Part shown: piece by piece, positions 1-7,791 of the stretch
Position numbering within the stretch: the stretch's first letter is position 1
Layout: every line of letters starts with the position of its first letter
NCBI GenBank assembly: GCA_036227345.1
Contig: CP109468.1
Coordinates: forward strand, 5,394,001 to 5,458,000
Origin: Streptomyces sp. NBC_01463
GTDB taxonomy: Bacteria; Actinomycetota; Actinomycetes; Streptomycetales; Streptomycetaceae
Direction of reading: 5' to 3'
Length of the DNA stretch: 64,000 nucleotides
Made by a program: the position numbers and the translations under genes
The notes under the pieces: model-generated
Databases searched by the model: none
The model's input: the letters and a program-made list of their open reading frames with translations, nothing else
Told to the model about the DNA's origin: nothing

Positions 1-2
1 CG

Positions 3-323
3 ATACTCGTCTGGGACGTGATCACCGGCGACGACGTGTCCACCATGGCCTCACCGGTCCGCACGATCCTGCTGCTGCACCTGCCGTCGGCCGCCTGTAT
101 CGCCCTCGCCACCTGGGCGTCGGCGGCCGTGCACCAGGGCGCGTCGCGGGAGTCCCTGGTCCGGCACTGCATCGCCGCGTTCACCCCGGCCGTCGCCCTG
201 CAGCTGCTGATCTTCTTCTCCCAGGGCAGCGACCTCACCGTGCTCACGTTCCTGGTGCAGCTGGTGGTCCTGGTGGTTGGCTGTGCGGTGGGCTTCCTCG
301 TCGACAGGCTGCGCAACGGTTAG
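3..323 (+). CDS. Small membrane protein, 5' end outside window
   Basis: The reading frame is open from the first bases of the window to the TAG at 321-323, so the 5' end probably lies upstream; in-frame GTG (18) and ATG (45) codons lack a convincing ribosome binding site. The visible roughly 105 residues contain three hydrophobic segments typical of membrane helices, beginning near ILLLHLPSAACIAL, CIAAFTPAVALQLL and LTVLTFLVQLVVL, and end with a short basic tail (DRLRNG). I do not recognise the family. It lies 10 nt before the next gene, which suggests co-transcription. Confidence 0.6.
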   Translation: MLVWDVITGDDVSTMASPVRTILLLHLPSAACIALATWASAAVHQGASRESLVRHCIAAFTPAVALQLLIFFSQGSDLTVLTFLVQLVVLVVGCAVGFLVDRLRNG

Positions 324-333
324 AAGGTTCTCC

Positions 334-747
334 ATGGACACGTCGCTCGTCATCACCGGTGTGGTCGGGCTGGTGGCGCTCAGATCCCTGGGCCGGACCG
401 CCCAGCAGCTGCGCGGCACACGCTCCGGCGTCTCCGCTCCGGCGCGCTGCGTCCGGGTGCACGAGCGCGACACGGCCACGGGCTCCTCGGGCGACCGGCG
501 GTCCTGGTACGTCTTCGCGTTCACCGCGCAGAGCGGGGAATGGGTCGAGTTCCGCAACGGCGGCAACAAGCGCTTCGTCGAGGGCGCGCGGGTCACGGTG
601 CGCTACGACCCCGCGGACCCGCACCGGACGGCCACCCTGGCGGGCAGCCCGCGGGCCGCCCTGACCGAGGGGGCGGTCTCCCTGCTGCTGATGGGACTGG
701 TGCTGCTGATGTTCCTCACGGACTTCCCGGAGAACCTGTTCCGCTGA
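334..747 (+). CDS. DUF3592-like membrane protein
   Basis: The product is 137 aa. An ATG at 334 follows an AGAAGG-like ribosome binding site that overlaps the preceding stop. The architecture is a membrane segment at residues 3-20, a polar beta-rich domain of about 85 residues (R-V-H-E, W-Y-V-F-A-F-T, V-R-Y-D-P motifs) and a second membrane segment near the C-terminus (SLLLMGLVLLMFL). Two helices flanking a domain with the V.YdP.nP motif is the DUF3592 pattern. The molecular function of that family is unknown. Longer in-frame extensions upstream overlap the previous gene and look spurious. Confidence 0.7.
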   Translation: MDTSLVITGVVGLVALRSLGRTAQQLRGTRSGVSAPARCVRVHERDTATGSSGDRRSWYVFAFTAQSGEWVEFRNGGNKRFVEGARVTVRYDPADPHRTATLAGSPRAALTEGAVSLLLMGLVLLMFLTDFPENLFR

Positions 748-842
748 CGCCCGGATTCCCGGGCGGACCGGCCCGGTTGTCAGTGCCTCCTGCTGTGATG
801 ACGCGGAGAAGCGACGACGACGCACAGCGCGGAGGCGGAACA

Positions 843-1229
843 GTGGGCACGTGGGGCGCGGGCAACTTCGACAGCGACACGGCGGCGGACCACCTCGGGG
901 ACCTGGCCGCCCGGCTGGTCGCCGAGGTGACGGAGGCGATGGCCGGGGACCCGGTCGAGCTGGAACCGGACGAGTACTGGGGCGTGACCGTCCCCTGCAA
1001 CCTGGAACTGCTGCTCCTCCTGGACCGGCAGGGCTGGGTGGGCGTCACCCTCCCGCCGGCCGGGGTGATCCGGTCCTGGCAGGAGACGTTCCTGGCGGTG
1101 TGGGAGCGGACGATCGACGGCCTGGAGCCGGACGAGGCATACAAGGATGAGCGCCGGAAGGTGCTGAACGCGACGTTCGAGCGCCTGGCCGAGGCTTCGG
1201 AGACGGCGGCGTCGGCGGTGGTGGAGTAG
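843..1229 (+). CDS. DUF4259 family protein
   Basis: This 128-aa soluble protein starts at GTG 843, behind a GGAGG at about 831-835. The N-terminus (GTWGAGNFDSDTAADHLGDL) is the hallmark of DUF4259 proteins, which usually begin G-x-W-G-x-G-x-F-D-x-D-x-A-x-D. The rest is helical and acidic, ending in a helix rich in Glu and Ala. DUF4259 proteins are common and often multicopy in Streptomyces; no activity is established. It stands alone between a membrane protein and the convergent lipase-like gene, with only 4 nt between the two stop codons. Confidence 0.75.
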   Translation: MGTWGAGNFDSDTAADHLGDLAARLVAEVTEAMAGDPVELEPDEYWGVTVPCNLELLLLLDRQGWVGVTLPPAGVIRSWQETFLAVWERTIDGLEPDEAYKDERRKVLNATFERLAEASETAASAVVE

Positions 1230-1233
1230 CGCC

Positions 1234-2418
1234 TCACGGCTGCCGGAACACGACCTCTGGATACGCGGCCGCCGGCCCGTCGAGTACCGGCTGAGGCAGG
1301 CCCCGCAGGTGGAGGTCGAAGAAGGCGGCCACGTAGTCGCGGGTGAGGAACCAGCTGCGCTCCCCGGAGAGCGGTGCGGCGGGATCCTCCAGGCCCAGCC
1401 GGGCGGCGAGCCACGGCAGATCGGTGAACGAGAAGTGCTCGGCGCCGGTCACCGTCAGCCAGCGCTTCCAGCCGTCCAGATGCCGCCATGCCGCGGGCCA
1501 GTCGCTGTCCGCGCTGCCGGGGCCGTGCGTCGACTCGGCGCCGAGCATCATGAACGGGCGCCGGCCGAGCCCCGTGGCGGCGGGGTCCACGAAGAAGTCA
1601 CCGTCCAGGTCGGCCCCGGCCCGTACCCGGCGATCGGCGGCCATGGTCGCCGCGGCGCTCGCGCCCCCGATCGAATGCCCGGCGATTCCGATCCGGCCCG
1701 GGTCGATCGCGCGCGACAGCGCCCCCGCCCGCCGGCCCTTCGTCAGCTCGTCGATCACGAAGGACAGGTCCTTCGCCCGGCCGCGTACGACACCTGCCAG
1801 CTCCTCTTTCGTGCCGGCCTGCTCGCAGGCCACGCAGGGCAGCATGCGCCCTCCGGGGAACACCGTCCCGACGGACTCGTACGCGTGGTCCACGGCGGCG
1901 ACGACATAGCCGCGACCGGCGAGTTCGACGGCCAGCGACGTGAGGGTGGAGCGCGGCATCGAGAACCCCGGCGAGAGCAGCACCAGGGGGAACCGCCCCG
2001 CCGCCGGGTGCGCGCCGTCCCGGGCATGTGTACGCGTCCCCGCGACCGTCGCGGCGGGCACCGCACCACCGACCCCTCTGGCCTCCAGCAGGAGCTCCGC
2101 CTCGGCGGCGGTCATGTACGCGGCCGGGGAACCGCTCGTCCCGCGCGCCGGGTAGAACACCGACACCATCAGCTCCCGGTTCCCCGCCGCAGGCACCCAC
2201 GGGTCGGTGCGGTGCCTGTCGACCAGGTGCAGGGTGTGGCGGCCCACCGCGTACGGACCGGTGGGGACCGGCAGCGCCGGCCCGCTCGTGTGCGGAGCCG
2301 GGGAGGAAGCCCGCGTGCCCTGGTGGGCGGAGGCGGCGGGTGCGGCGCCCAGCAGCGGGGCGGACAGGGCGAGGGCGAGCAGGATGGCCGATGCGGCTCT
2401 GTGGCGTCTGGTGTTCAC
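1234..2418 (-). CDS. Secreted lipase/PAF-acetylhydrolase-like alpha/beta hydrolase
   Basis: The 394-aa protein carries a Sec-type signal peptide (residues 1-31: basic start, hydrophobic stretch, AASA then H). It belongs to the platelet-activating-factor acetylhydrolase II / Streptomyces lipase group. The nucleophile elbow GHSIGG places the catalytic Ser at about residue 249; DLDGDFF is a likely Asp region and GAEHFSFTD supplies the His. A Cys pair in LPCVACEQ could form a disulfide. It should hydrolyse acyl esters outside the cell; the substrate is unknown. The GTG start at 2418 is chosen because it gives a complete signal peptide; the same frame stays open far upstream without a better start. 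Confidence 0.8.
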   Translation of the reverse strand: MNTRRHRAASAILLALALSAPLLGAAPAASAHQGTRASSPAPHTSGPALPVPTGPYAVGRHTLHLVDRHRTDPWVPAAGNRELMVSVFYPARGTSGSPAAYMTAAEAELLLEARGVGGAVPAATVAGTRTHARDGAHPAAGRFPLVLLSPGFSMPRSTLTSLAVELAGRGYVVAAVDHAYESVGTVFPGGRMLPCVACEQAGTKEELAGVVRGRAKDLSFVIDELTKGRRAGALSRAIDPGRIGIAGHSIGGASAAATMAADRRVRAGADLDGDFFVDPAATGLGRRPFMMLGAESTHGPGSADSDWPAAWRHLDGWKRWLTVTGAEHFSFTDLPWLAARLGLEDPAAPLSGERSWFLTRDYVAAFFDLHLRGLPQPVLDGPAAAYPEVVFRQP

Positions 2419-2556
2419 GCAGTCGACGCTAGGCCGCCGGCCGGTCCCAACACATCGCTCCACAGCGGTACTTGGTGTACCTCTCCGGTCTGATGGGGGC
2501 CGACCGCGGGTGGATAAGCCGTTGATCGCGGAGCGCGCGACCGGCACGTTGGTGCC

Positions 2557-3189
2557 ATGACCGGAACAGATGCTGGGACAGAGCACAGGGCAGTGCACGG
2601 GACAGCGCACGGGGCGGAACACAAGCAGGACCTGCGGCTGTACCTGCAGGATGCCCGCGACGTGTTCCTGTGGAAGCTGGAGGGGCTGTCGGAGTACGAC
2701 ATCCGGCGCCCCCTGACTCCTACCGGCACCAACCTGCTGGGGCTGGTCAAGCACGTCACCGGAGCCGAGGGGTTCTACTTCGGCGGCGTCTTCGGGCGCC
2801 CGGTCGACGCGCCGGAGCTCTGGATCGCCGGTGACGCCGAGCCGGACGCGGACCTGTGGGCGACGGCCGACGAGACCCGGGACGGGATCGTCGCGCAGTA
2901 CCGCCGGGTGTGGGCCCACTCCGACGAGACGATCGAGGCGCTGGACCTCGACACGACGGGCCGGCTCCCCGGCGGAGAGGGCAGGGAGATCACCCTCCAC
3001 CGGGCCCTCGTCCACATGGTCGCCGAGACCCAGCGCCACGCCGGGCACGCCGACGTGGTGCGGGAGCTGATCGACGGGGCCACGGGGCAGCGGGAGAAGG
3101 GGCGCAACATGGCCCCCGGAGACGCCGCACGGTGGGCGGACCACCGGGCCCGGGTGGAGCGGGCGGCGCGGGAGGCGGCGGCGGGCTGA
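2557..3189 (+). CDS. DinB/YfiT-fold protein
   Basis: The 210-aa protein begins at ATG 2557. After a His-rich leader of about 20 residues comes a four-helix DinB-like domain with the expected metal-ligand histidines: one in LVKHVTGAE and the RHAGHADVVREL segment near the end. Proteins of this type (DUF664 branch) in actinobacteria act in thiol-dependent or detoxifying reactions, or have no known role. It is divergent from the secreted lipase gene, with only about 138 bp between the starts, so the two may share a promoter region. The early repeated TEHR/VHGTAH segment suggests the true start could be slightly downstream. Confidence 0.75.
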   Translation: MTGTDAGTEHRAVHGTAHGAEHKQDLRLYLQDARDVFLWKLEGLSEYDIRRPLTPTGTNLLGLVKHVTGAEGFYFGGVFGRPVDAPELWIAGDAEPDADLWATADETRDGIVAQYRRVWAHSDETIEALDLDTTGRLPGGEGREITLHRALVHMVAETQRHAGHADVVRELIDGATGQREKGRNMAPGDAARWADHRARVERAAREAAAG

Positions 3190-3259
3190 AGGGGGCGGGA
3201 GGCTGCGGAGAGCCGGGGGCGGGGCGGACGGAGTGTGAGGAAAGATCCTCCCCTGGCAC

Positions 3260-3315
3260 TAGGCAGATTGTTTTGCCTACCCATTACTCTTGTTCCAAGG
3301 CCACGCTGGGTGGCC
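3260..3315 (+). promoter_or_regulatory. Two hairpins in the leader of the BI-1 gene
   Basis: Just upstream of the BI-1 gene lie two inverted repeats: TAGGCA (3260-3265) pairs with TGCCTA (3274-3279) over an 8-nt loop, and GGCCAC (3299-3304) pairs with GTGGCC (3310-3315) over 5 nt. The second ends 3 nt before the GGAGGA ribosome binding site at 3319. The first could be an operator or part of the promoter region; the second could affect translation. The pairings are visible; the function is inferred. Confidence 0.35.
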
Positions 3316-3328
3316 ATGGAGGAGTGAG

Positions 3329-4216
3329 ATGAGGAGCAGCAACCCGGTCTTCTCGCGACGGGGCTTCAGCCGCGACAACGGTTACGCGGGCTTCAACGCG
3401 TCACCGCAGGCCGGGGCCCCCGCAGCGGGTGCCAACCCGTACGCGCAGGGCACCGCCCCGAACCCGTACGCCACCAACCCCTACGCCCAGCAGGACACCC
3501 AGTACGGCGCCCCGCAGGCGCCGGCGCGCACCGGGGCGATGACGATCGACGACGTCGTCACCCGCACGGCGCTGACACTGGGCACGGTCGTGCTCGGTGC
3601 CGCGCTCGCCTGGGCCCTGCTGCCGGTCGACGAGGCCAACCTGGGCAAGTCGTACGGCATCGCCATCGGCGCCGCGATCATCGCCTTCGTGCTGTCGCTC
3701 GTCCAGTCCTTCAAGCGCAAGCCCGTCCCGGCGCTGATCATCTCGTACGCGGCCTTCGAGGGCGTGTTCCTCGGGGTCATCTCGAGCGCGGTCAGCACCT
3801 ACATCGGACCGGGCGTCGTGATGCAGGCGGTGATGGGCACCATGTGTGTCTTCGCCGGTGTGCTGCTCGCGTACAAGATGCGCTGGATCCGCGTCACCCG
3901 CCGCTTCTACGGCTTCGTGATGGCCGCCGCCATGGGCTTCATGCTCCTGATGGTGGTCAACCTGCTGTTCGCGGCGTTCGGCGGCGGCGACGGCCTGGGC
4001 TTCCGCAGCGGCGGCCTCGGCATCCTCTTCGGTGTCATCGGCATCGTTCTCGGCGCGTGCTTCCTGGCCCTGGACTTCAAGCAGGTCGAGGACGGCATCG
4101 CGTACGGCGCTCCGCGCGAGGAGTCCTGGCTGGCGGCCTTCGGCCTCACCATTACCCTGGTGTGGATCTACCTGGAGATGCTGCGCCTGCTCTCCATCCT
4201 CAGCGGCGACGACTAG
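3329..4216 (+). CDS. Bax inhibitor-1/YccA family membrane protein
   Basis: This 295-aa protein starts at ATG 3329, behind GGAGGA. The first 70 residues are polar and contain NPYA-type repeats; the rest holds seven hydrophobic helices and the conserved C-terminal acidic/aromatic pattern of the BI-1/YccA group (FGLTITLVWIYLEMLRLLS). Bacterial members are implicated in ion leak or interaction with membrane protease; the role in Streptomyces is not defined. The gene is monocistronic: it has its own leader with two hairpins and is followed directly by a strong terminator. Confidence 0.9.
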   Translation: MRSSNPVFSRRGFSRDNGYAGFNASPQAGAPAAGANPYAQGTAPNPYATNPYAQQDTQYGAPQAPARTGAMTIDDVVTRTALTLGTVVLGAALAWALLPVDEANLGKSYGIAIGAAIIAFVLSLVQSFKRKPVPALIISYAAFEGVFLGVISSAVSTYIGPGVVMQAVMGTMCVFAGVLLAYKMRWIRVTRRFYGFVMAAAMGFMLLMVVNLLFAAFGGGDGLGFRSGGLGILFGVIGIVLGACFLALDFKQVEDGIAYGAPREESWLAAFGLTITLVWIYLEMLRLLSILSGDD

Positions 4217-4236
4217 TCACCGCCGTCGGTCAGGTG

Positions 4237-4274
4237 AACGGCCCGCAGGCTCCGGACGGAGCCTGCGGGCCGTT
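4237..4274. terminator. Strong bidirectional hairpin terminator
   Basis: A perfect 17-bp inverted repeat (4237-4253 with 4258-4274, loop GGAC) follows the BI-1 stop by 20 nt. It lies between convergent genes and probably ends transcription from both sides. Confidence 0.85.
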
Positions 4275-4340
4275 TCCGTTGACGCGGGGACGGGGCCGGG
4301 CGGACGGGGCCCTGGCCGGGCGGGACTTTCGAAACACGCC

Positions 4341-4568
4341 CTAGAGGAGCTTGCGAGCGGCTCTTCTCAGGTCGCACTCGTGGACGAGTGCCTTCGCGTG
4401 GCCATAGGCGAGGTCGTGTTCACTCCGCAGCCAGCTGACCTTCTCCTCGAAGCGGAGAGCGGGTCCGTCCTCGACGGTGCGGAGCCAGTCGGAGATCTCA
4501 CGACCGGTGCAGTGCGGAATTCTGGAGAGCAGATTGCGGTGGGTCTCTTCGGACAAGACTTGGGACAT
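4341..4568 (-). CDS. DUF4287 family small protein
   Basis: The product is 75 aa, with ATG at 4568 preceded by GGAGG at 5-nt spacing. The helical sequence with E-K-V-S-W-L-R and H-D-L-A-Y-G-H-A-K-A-L-V-H matches the DUF4287 signature, in which a W-L stretch is followed by GHGHA-like residues. These small proteins occur widely in soil bacteria; their function is unknown. Two short Cys-containing motifs (IPHCTG and HECDLR) are present. Longer upstream reading in this frame overlaps the divergent gene and lacks a matching start signal. Confidence 0.75.
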   Translation of the reverse strand: MSQVLSEETHRNLLSRIPHCTGREISDWLRTVEDGPALRFEEKVSWLRSEHDLAYGHAKALVHECDLRRAARKLL

Positions 4569-4670
4569 CGGCGCCTCCGACGCGTTGTGCGCGTTGCTGG
4601 TCCTTCCCGACACCGTGCCCGAGCAACGGCTCGTTGGCAACCACTCGGGAGGGGCGCGTAGGGTCGCGGA

Positions 4671-4988
4671 GTGCTCGATACGACGCCTTTGATCACCGCC
4701 GTGGACCGATTCGCCGACCGGCTGCGCGCCGCCCCGCAGAGCAGGCTGCAGCGGGGAGCGGCGGCCGAAGGGCTGGCCGCAGCCAGGGAATTGGCGGTGC
4801 GGGCCCAGCGGGCCGAGGCGCCGGGCCGGGAACCGCGGACCATGCCGGACGCCGGGATCTTCGCGATCGGGGACCAACTCGCCGTCGCGGGGCGCGATCT
4901 GGCCGTGGCACTGGAAATGGCCCCGTCCGTGGAGCTGGACGAGGCCGTGCAGTTCGTCGAGGAAGCGGCGGTACGGGCGTTCGCCTAG
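4671..4988 (+). CDS. Conserved-looking hypothetical protein
   Basis: The 105-aa protein is mostly helical and Ala/Arg/Glu-rich, without membrane segments or Cys. A GTG at 4671 is the likely start; no ribosome binding site is well placed, but a TAGGGT element about 10 nt upstream resembles a -10 box, so the mRNA may be leaderless. The sequence (LITAVDRFADRLR near the N-terminus, AIGDQLAVAGRDLAVAL near the middle) is not one I can assign to a family. It is divergent from the DUF4287 gene and convergent with the following membrane-anchored gene. Confidence 0.55.
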   Translation: MLDTTPLITAVDRFADRLRAAPQSRLQRGAAAEGLAAARELAVRAQRAEAPGREPRTMPDAGIFAIGDQLAVAGRDLAVALEMAPSVELDEAVQFVEEAAVRAFA

Positions 4989-5094
4989 GCGGTACGCGCA
5001 GCCGGTGCGCGCCGGATCACCGTGCGCGCGGTCCTGGGGCAGCGGCCGGCGAGAGCCGCTGTACCGGGGGTGGGGCCGGAGACCGGTCCGCGGG

Positions 5095-5964
5095 CTAGAA
5101 GCTCGCGATGACCCGGTCGGCCAGTATGTAGACGTTCTCCCTGCCGCACGAGAACGTCAGCGCGTACGCGCCGGAGACACCGGAGCCGCCCAGCAGCACC
5201 GGGTGCTCGCCGTCCCGCAGCGAGGTGGCCAGACGCTCGGCCGTCTCGCGGTGGCCGGGGGTCATACAGAGCGTGGTGCCGTCGGCGAAGACGTACACGT
5301 CGAGCGTGCCGAGCGGGCCGGGGCGCACGTCGGAGAGCTCGGTCCGGCTGTCGGCCAGCTCCTCCAGGCGGTTCACCGTGCGCTCGTGGTCGGTGACGAC
5401 GGGCGTCTGCACCGGCACGAAGTCGGGGTGCGAGGGGTGCCGGCGGCGGGCCGCGGCGAGCTCGGGGGAGTCCTCGGCGAACTCGGCGGTCTCCGGCAGC
5501 TCGGCCATGTCGGCCAGTTCCGTCAGCTCGGCCAGCTCCGACAGTTCCTCGAACGCCTCGGTGGCGTCCAGGTCCATCGACTCCAGACCGACGAAGTCGC
5601 TCTGGCGCGGCACGAAGAAGGGGGCGTCCTCGCCGAGCCCGGCCAGCCCGCCCAGCAGGGACGGGGCGTCGGCGGCGTCGCGCGCCTCCTGAGTCGCCCA
5701 GAAGGCGCGGGCCTCGGCGAGCTCGCGCTCCCGCTCCTCGGCCAGCGCCTCGGCGACCGCCGCGCGTATTTCGGCGGCAGGGGTGGCGTCGTTGCGGCTC
5801 TGGGCCGGTACGGCAGCGGTACGGGCGCGGCCGTCGGCCAGCTCCCTTCGCAGGGCGGCTACCTGGTGACGCAGCCCGTGAGCGGCGTGCAGAGCAGCAG
5901 CGCCCACGGCCGTGGCAGCGGCGGTGGTCAGCAACAGGGCAAGAGGCATGGCGCTCACTGACAT
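5095..5964 (-). CDS. Membrane-anchored hypothetical with acidic linker
   Basis: This 289-aa protein has one N-terminal transmembrane helix (about residues 6-27), then a helical, coiled-coil-prone section (ALRRELADG, then Glu/Ala-rich AEALAEERERELAEAR), then a strongly acidic repeat-like linker (ELSELAELTELADMAELPE), and a C-terminal globular domain of about 100 residues with beta-rich patterns (LDVYVFADGTTLCMTPG and YALTFSCGRENVYILAD). The layout suggests a domain held at the membrane by a long negatively charged spacer. I do not recognise the C-terminal domain. The ATG at 5964 is followed by another ATG at 5949, which is an alternative start. Confidence 0.75.
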   Translation of the reverse strand: MSVSAMPLALLLTTAAATAVGAAALHAAHGLRHQVAALRRELADGRARTAAVPAQSRNDATPAAEIRAAVAEALAEERERELAEARAFWATQEARDAADAPSLLGGLAGLGEDAPFFVPRQSDFVGLESMDLDATEAFEELSELAELTELADMAELPETAEFAEDSPELAAARRRHPSHPDFVPVQTPVVTDHERTVNRLEELADSRTELSDVRPGPLGTLDVYVFADGTTLCMTPGHRETAERLATSLRDGEHPVLLGGSGVSGAYALTFSCGRENVYILADRVIASF

Positions 5965-6377
5965 ACTCCCGGTTTCAATCGATCCCCCGACTTCCTACAT
6001 CAGCTTGTCCTGTACCGGCACCCTGTGTCAGTGCATTACGTCACGAATTGGACAGGTCTTTGTGCCTGGGGTTTAACCCTGATGCGGGTGTGACCTGCGG
6101 GTATGTCTCTTCCAGGGGAGATAGGTCACATCCTGGGGGAGATTCGGTCACGGTCGGGGCTCGGAACCGGCCACTTCGTCCGGCCGGAGAGCCCGGAACG
6201 CGGTGTGGGCCCGGCGGACGCCGCAGGCGGGTGATCCGGCGCATCCGGAGGGTGACGGAAATCCGGGGAGTTGCGAAGGGCCGGGGCGATGTGCCGCCCC
6301 GGCCCTTCGCTCCGGTCGATCGGACCCGGACCGGCTCGGTTCAGTTCAGTTCGGTTCTCAGTTCAGTTCGGCTCGGT
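5965..6377. other. Intergenic region with dyad, terminator and repeats
   Basis: This 413-bp gap holds no convincing gene. It contains an 8-bp inverted repeat TGTGACCT/AGGTCACA (6089-6096 and 6123-6130), a perfect terminator hairpin (6273-6310) and a run of GTTCAGTTCAG-like repeats (6337-6386) that runs into the 3' end of the thiolase gene. The region upstream of 5964 must carry the promoter of the membrane-anchored gene, but I cannot assign its boxes. Confidence 0.5.
6273..6310 (-). terminator. Terminator of the thiolase gene
   Basis: A perfect 16-bp inverted repeat (6273-6288 with 6295-6310, loop ATGTGC) lies 68 nt downstream of the thiolase stop on the minus strand. Confidence 0.8.
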
Positions 6378-6386
6378 TCAGCTCAG
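6337..6386. repeat. Degenerate CGGTTCAGTTCAGTT tandem repeat
   Basis: About three imperfect copies of a 15-18 nt unit (CGGTTCAGTTCAGTT, CGGTTCTCAGTTCAGTT, CGGCTCGGTTCAGCTCAG) sit end to end. The last copy contains the thiolase stop codon (6378-6380). Base composition is visibly lower in GC than the surroundings. Confidence 0.6.
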
Positions 6387-7598
6387 CCGCTCGATGACCA
6401 TCGCCATGCCCTGGCCGCCGCCCACGCACATGGTCTCCAGGCCGAACTGCTTGTCGTGGAACTGCAGGCTGTTGATCAGCGTGCCGGTGATCCGCGCGCC
6501 GGTCATGCCGAAGGGGTGGCCGACGGCGATGGCGCCGCCGTTGACGTTGACCTTGTCCAGCGGCAGGCCCAGGTCGCGGTAGGACGGGATCACCTGGGCG
6601 GCGAACGCCTCGTTGATCTCGGCCAGGTCGATGTCGTCGACCGTCAGCCCGGCCCGCTTCAGCGCCTGCTTGCTCGCCTCGACCGGTCCGTAGCCCATGA
6701 TCTCGGGGGAGAGGCCGGAGACGCCGGTGGAGACGATCCGGGCCAGCGGGGTCAGGCCCAGCTCGCGCGCCTTGGTGTCGGACATGATCACGAGCGCCGC
6801 GGCGCCGTCGTTGAGCGGGCAGCAGTTGGCCGCGGTGACCAGACCGTCGGGGCGGAAGACCGGCTTCAGACCCTGCACGCCCTCCAGGGAGACGCCCGCG
6901 CGGGGGCCGTCGTCCTTGGAGACCACGGTGCCGTCCGGGGTCGTCACCGGGGTGATCTCGCGCTCCCAGAAGCCGTTCTTCAGGGCTTCCTCGGCGAGGT
7001 TCTGCGAGCGGACGCCGAACTCGTCCATGTCCTGACGGGTGACGCCCTTGATCCGGGCCAGGTTCTCCGCCGTCTGCCCCATCGCGATGTACGCGTCCGG
7101 GACCAGGCCGTCCTCGCGCGGGTCGTGCCAGCTCGCGCCCGACTCCGCGGCACGGGCCGCGGTGCGCGCCTCGGCGTCGGCGAACAGCGGGTTGCGGGTG
7201 TCGGGCAGGCTGTCGGAGTTGCCCTTGGCGAAGCGGGACACCATCTCGACACCGGCCGAGATGAAGACGTCGCCCTCGCCGGCCTTGATGGCGTGCAGCG
7301 CCATGCGGCTGGTCTGCAGGGAGGACGAGCAGTAGCGGGTGACCGTACAGCCGGGAAGGTGGTCCATCCCCATCTGCACGGCGATGATGCGGCCCAGGTT
7401 GTTGCCCTGCTCGCCGCCGGGGAGGCCGCAGCCGAGCATCAGGTCGTCGATGTCCCGGGGGTCCAGCTCGGGCACCTTGGCGAGGGCGGTCTGGATGATC
7501 GTGGCGGTCAGGTCGTCCGCGCGCAGGTCCTTCAGCGAACCCTTGAAGGCCCGGCCGATGGGCGAACGGGCAGCAGAGACGATCACGGCTTCGGGCAT
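6378..7598 (-). CDS. Acetyl-CoA C-acyltransferase (thiolase)
   Basis: The 406-aa product is a complete type II thiolase. It interconverts acyl-CoA plus acetyl-CoA and 3-ketoacyl-CoA in fatty acid turnover. The active-site nucleophile is Cys90 in [15 protein letters not shown] lies in the C-terminal half; His361 (GHPFGMTG) and Cys391 (CVGGGQG) complete the catalytic set. The nucleophile loop reads CSSSL where CSSGL is more common. ATG 7598 is preferred; the codon before it is a GTG that could serve equally, with GGAG upstream. No hydroxyacyl-CoA dehydrogenase partner lies beside it, so it may be a stand-alone degradative or acetoacetyl-CoA thiolase. Confidence 0.92.
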   Translation of the reverse strand: MPEAVIVSAARSPIGRAFKGSLKDLRADDLTATIIQTALAKVPELDPRDIDDLMLGCGLPGGEQGNNLGRIIAVQMGMDHLPGCTVTRYCSSSLQTSRMALHAIKAGEGDVFISAGVEMVSRFAKGNSDSLPDTRNPLFADAEARTAARAAESGASWHDPREDGLVPDAYIAMGQTAENLARIKGVTRQDMDEFGVRSQNLAEEALKNGFWEREITPVTTPDGTVVSKDDGPRAGVSLEGVQGLKPVFRPDGLVTAANCCPLNDGAAALVIMSDTKARELGLTPLARIVSTGVSGLSPEIMGYGPVEASKQALKRAGLTVDDIDLAEINEAFAAQVIPSYRDLGLPLDKVNVNGGAIAVGHPFGMTGARITGTLINSLQFHDKQFGLETMCVGGGQGMAMVIERLS

Positions 7599-7705
7599 CA
7601 CGCGGCTCCATGAGGGCTGGAAGGCTGTCGGGCAGGACTGCTCTGGAAGTTACCCGGACGTACGGCCGAGGTCACCCGACGGGGCGTGTGATGCGGGCCT
7701 CTTTT

Positions 7706-7721
7706 CTAAGCAACCGCTCAG
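7706..7721. promoter_or_regulatory. Dyad upstream of thiolase gene
   Basis: CTAAGC-AACC-GCTCAG is an inverted repeat with five of six pairs, located about 108 nt upstream of the thiolase start on its promoter side. The shape resembles TetR-family operators near fatty-acid genes. No regulator gene lies beside it. Confidence 0.4.
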
Positions 7722-7754
7722 TTCGTTGTCCGCCGGGCGGCCCGGAGGCCGCGA

Positions 7755-7775
7755 CCGGGCGGTCGGACCGCCCGG
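7755..7775 (-). terminator. Hairpin after the ABC/cyclodeaminase operon
   Basis: CCGGGCGGT (7755-7763) pairs perfectly with ACCGCCCGG (7767-7775) over a 3-nt loop, 17 nt past the stop of the cyclodeaminase gene on the minus strand. Confidence 0.65.
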
Positions 7776-7791
7776 GCCTCGGGGCGGACGC

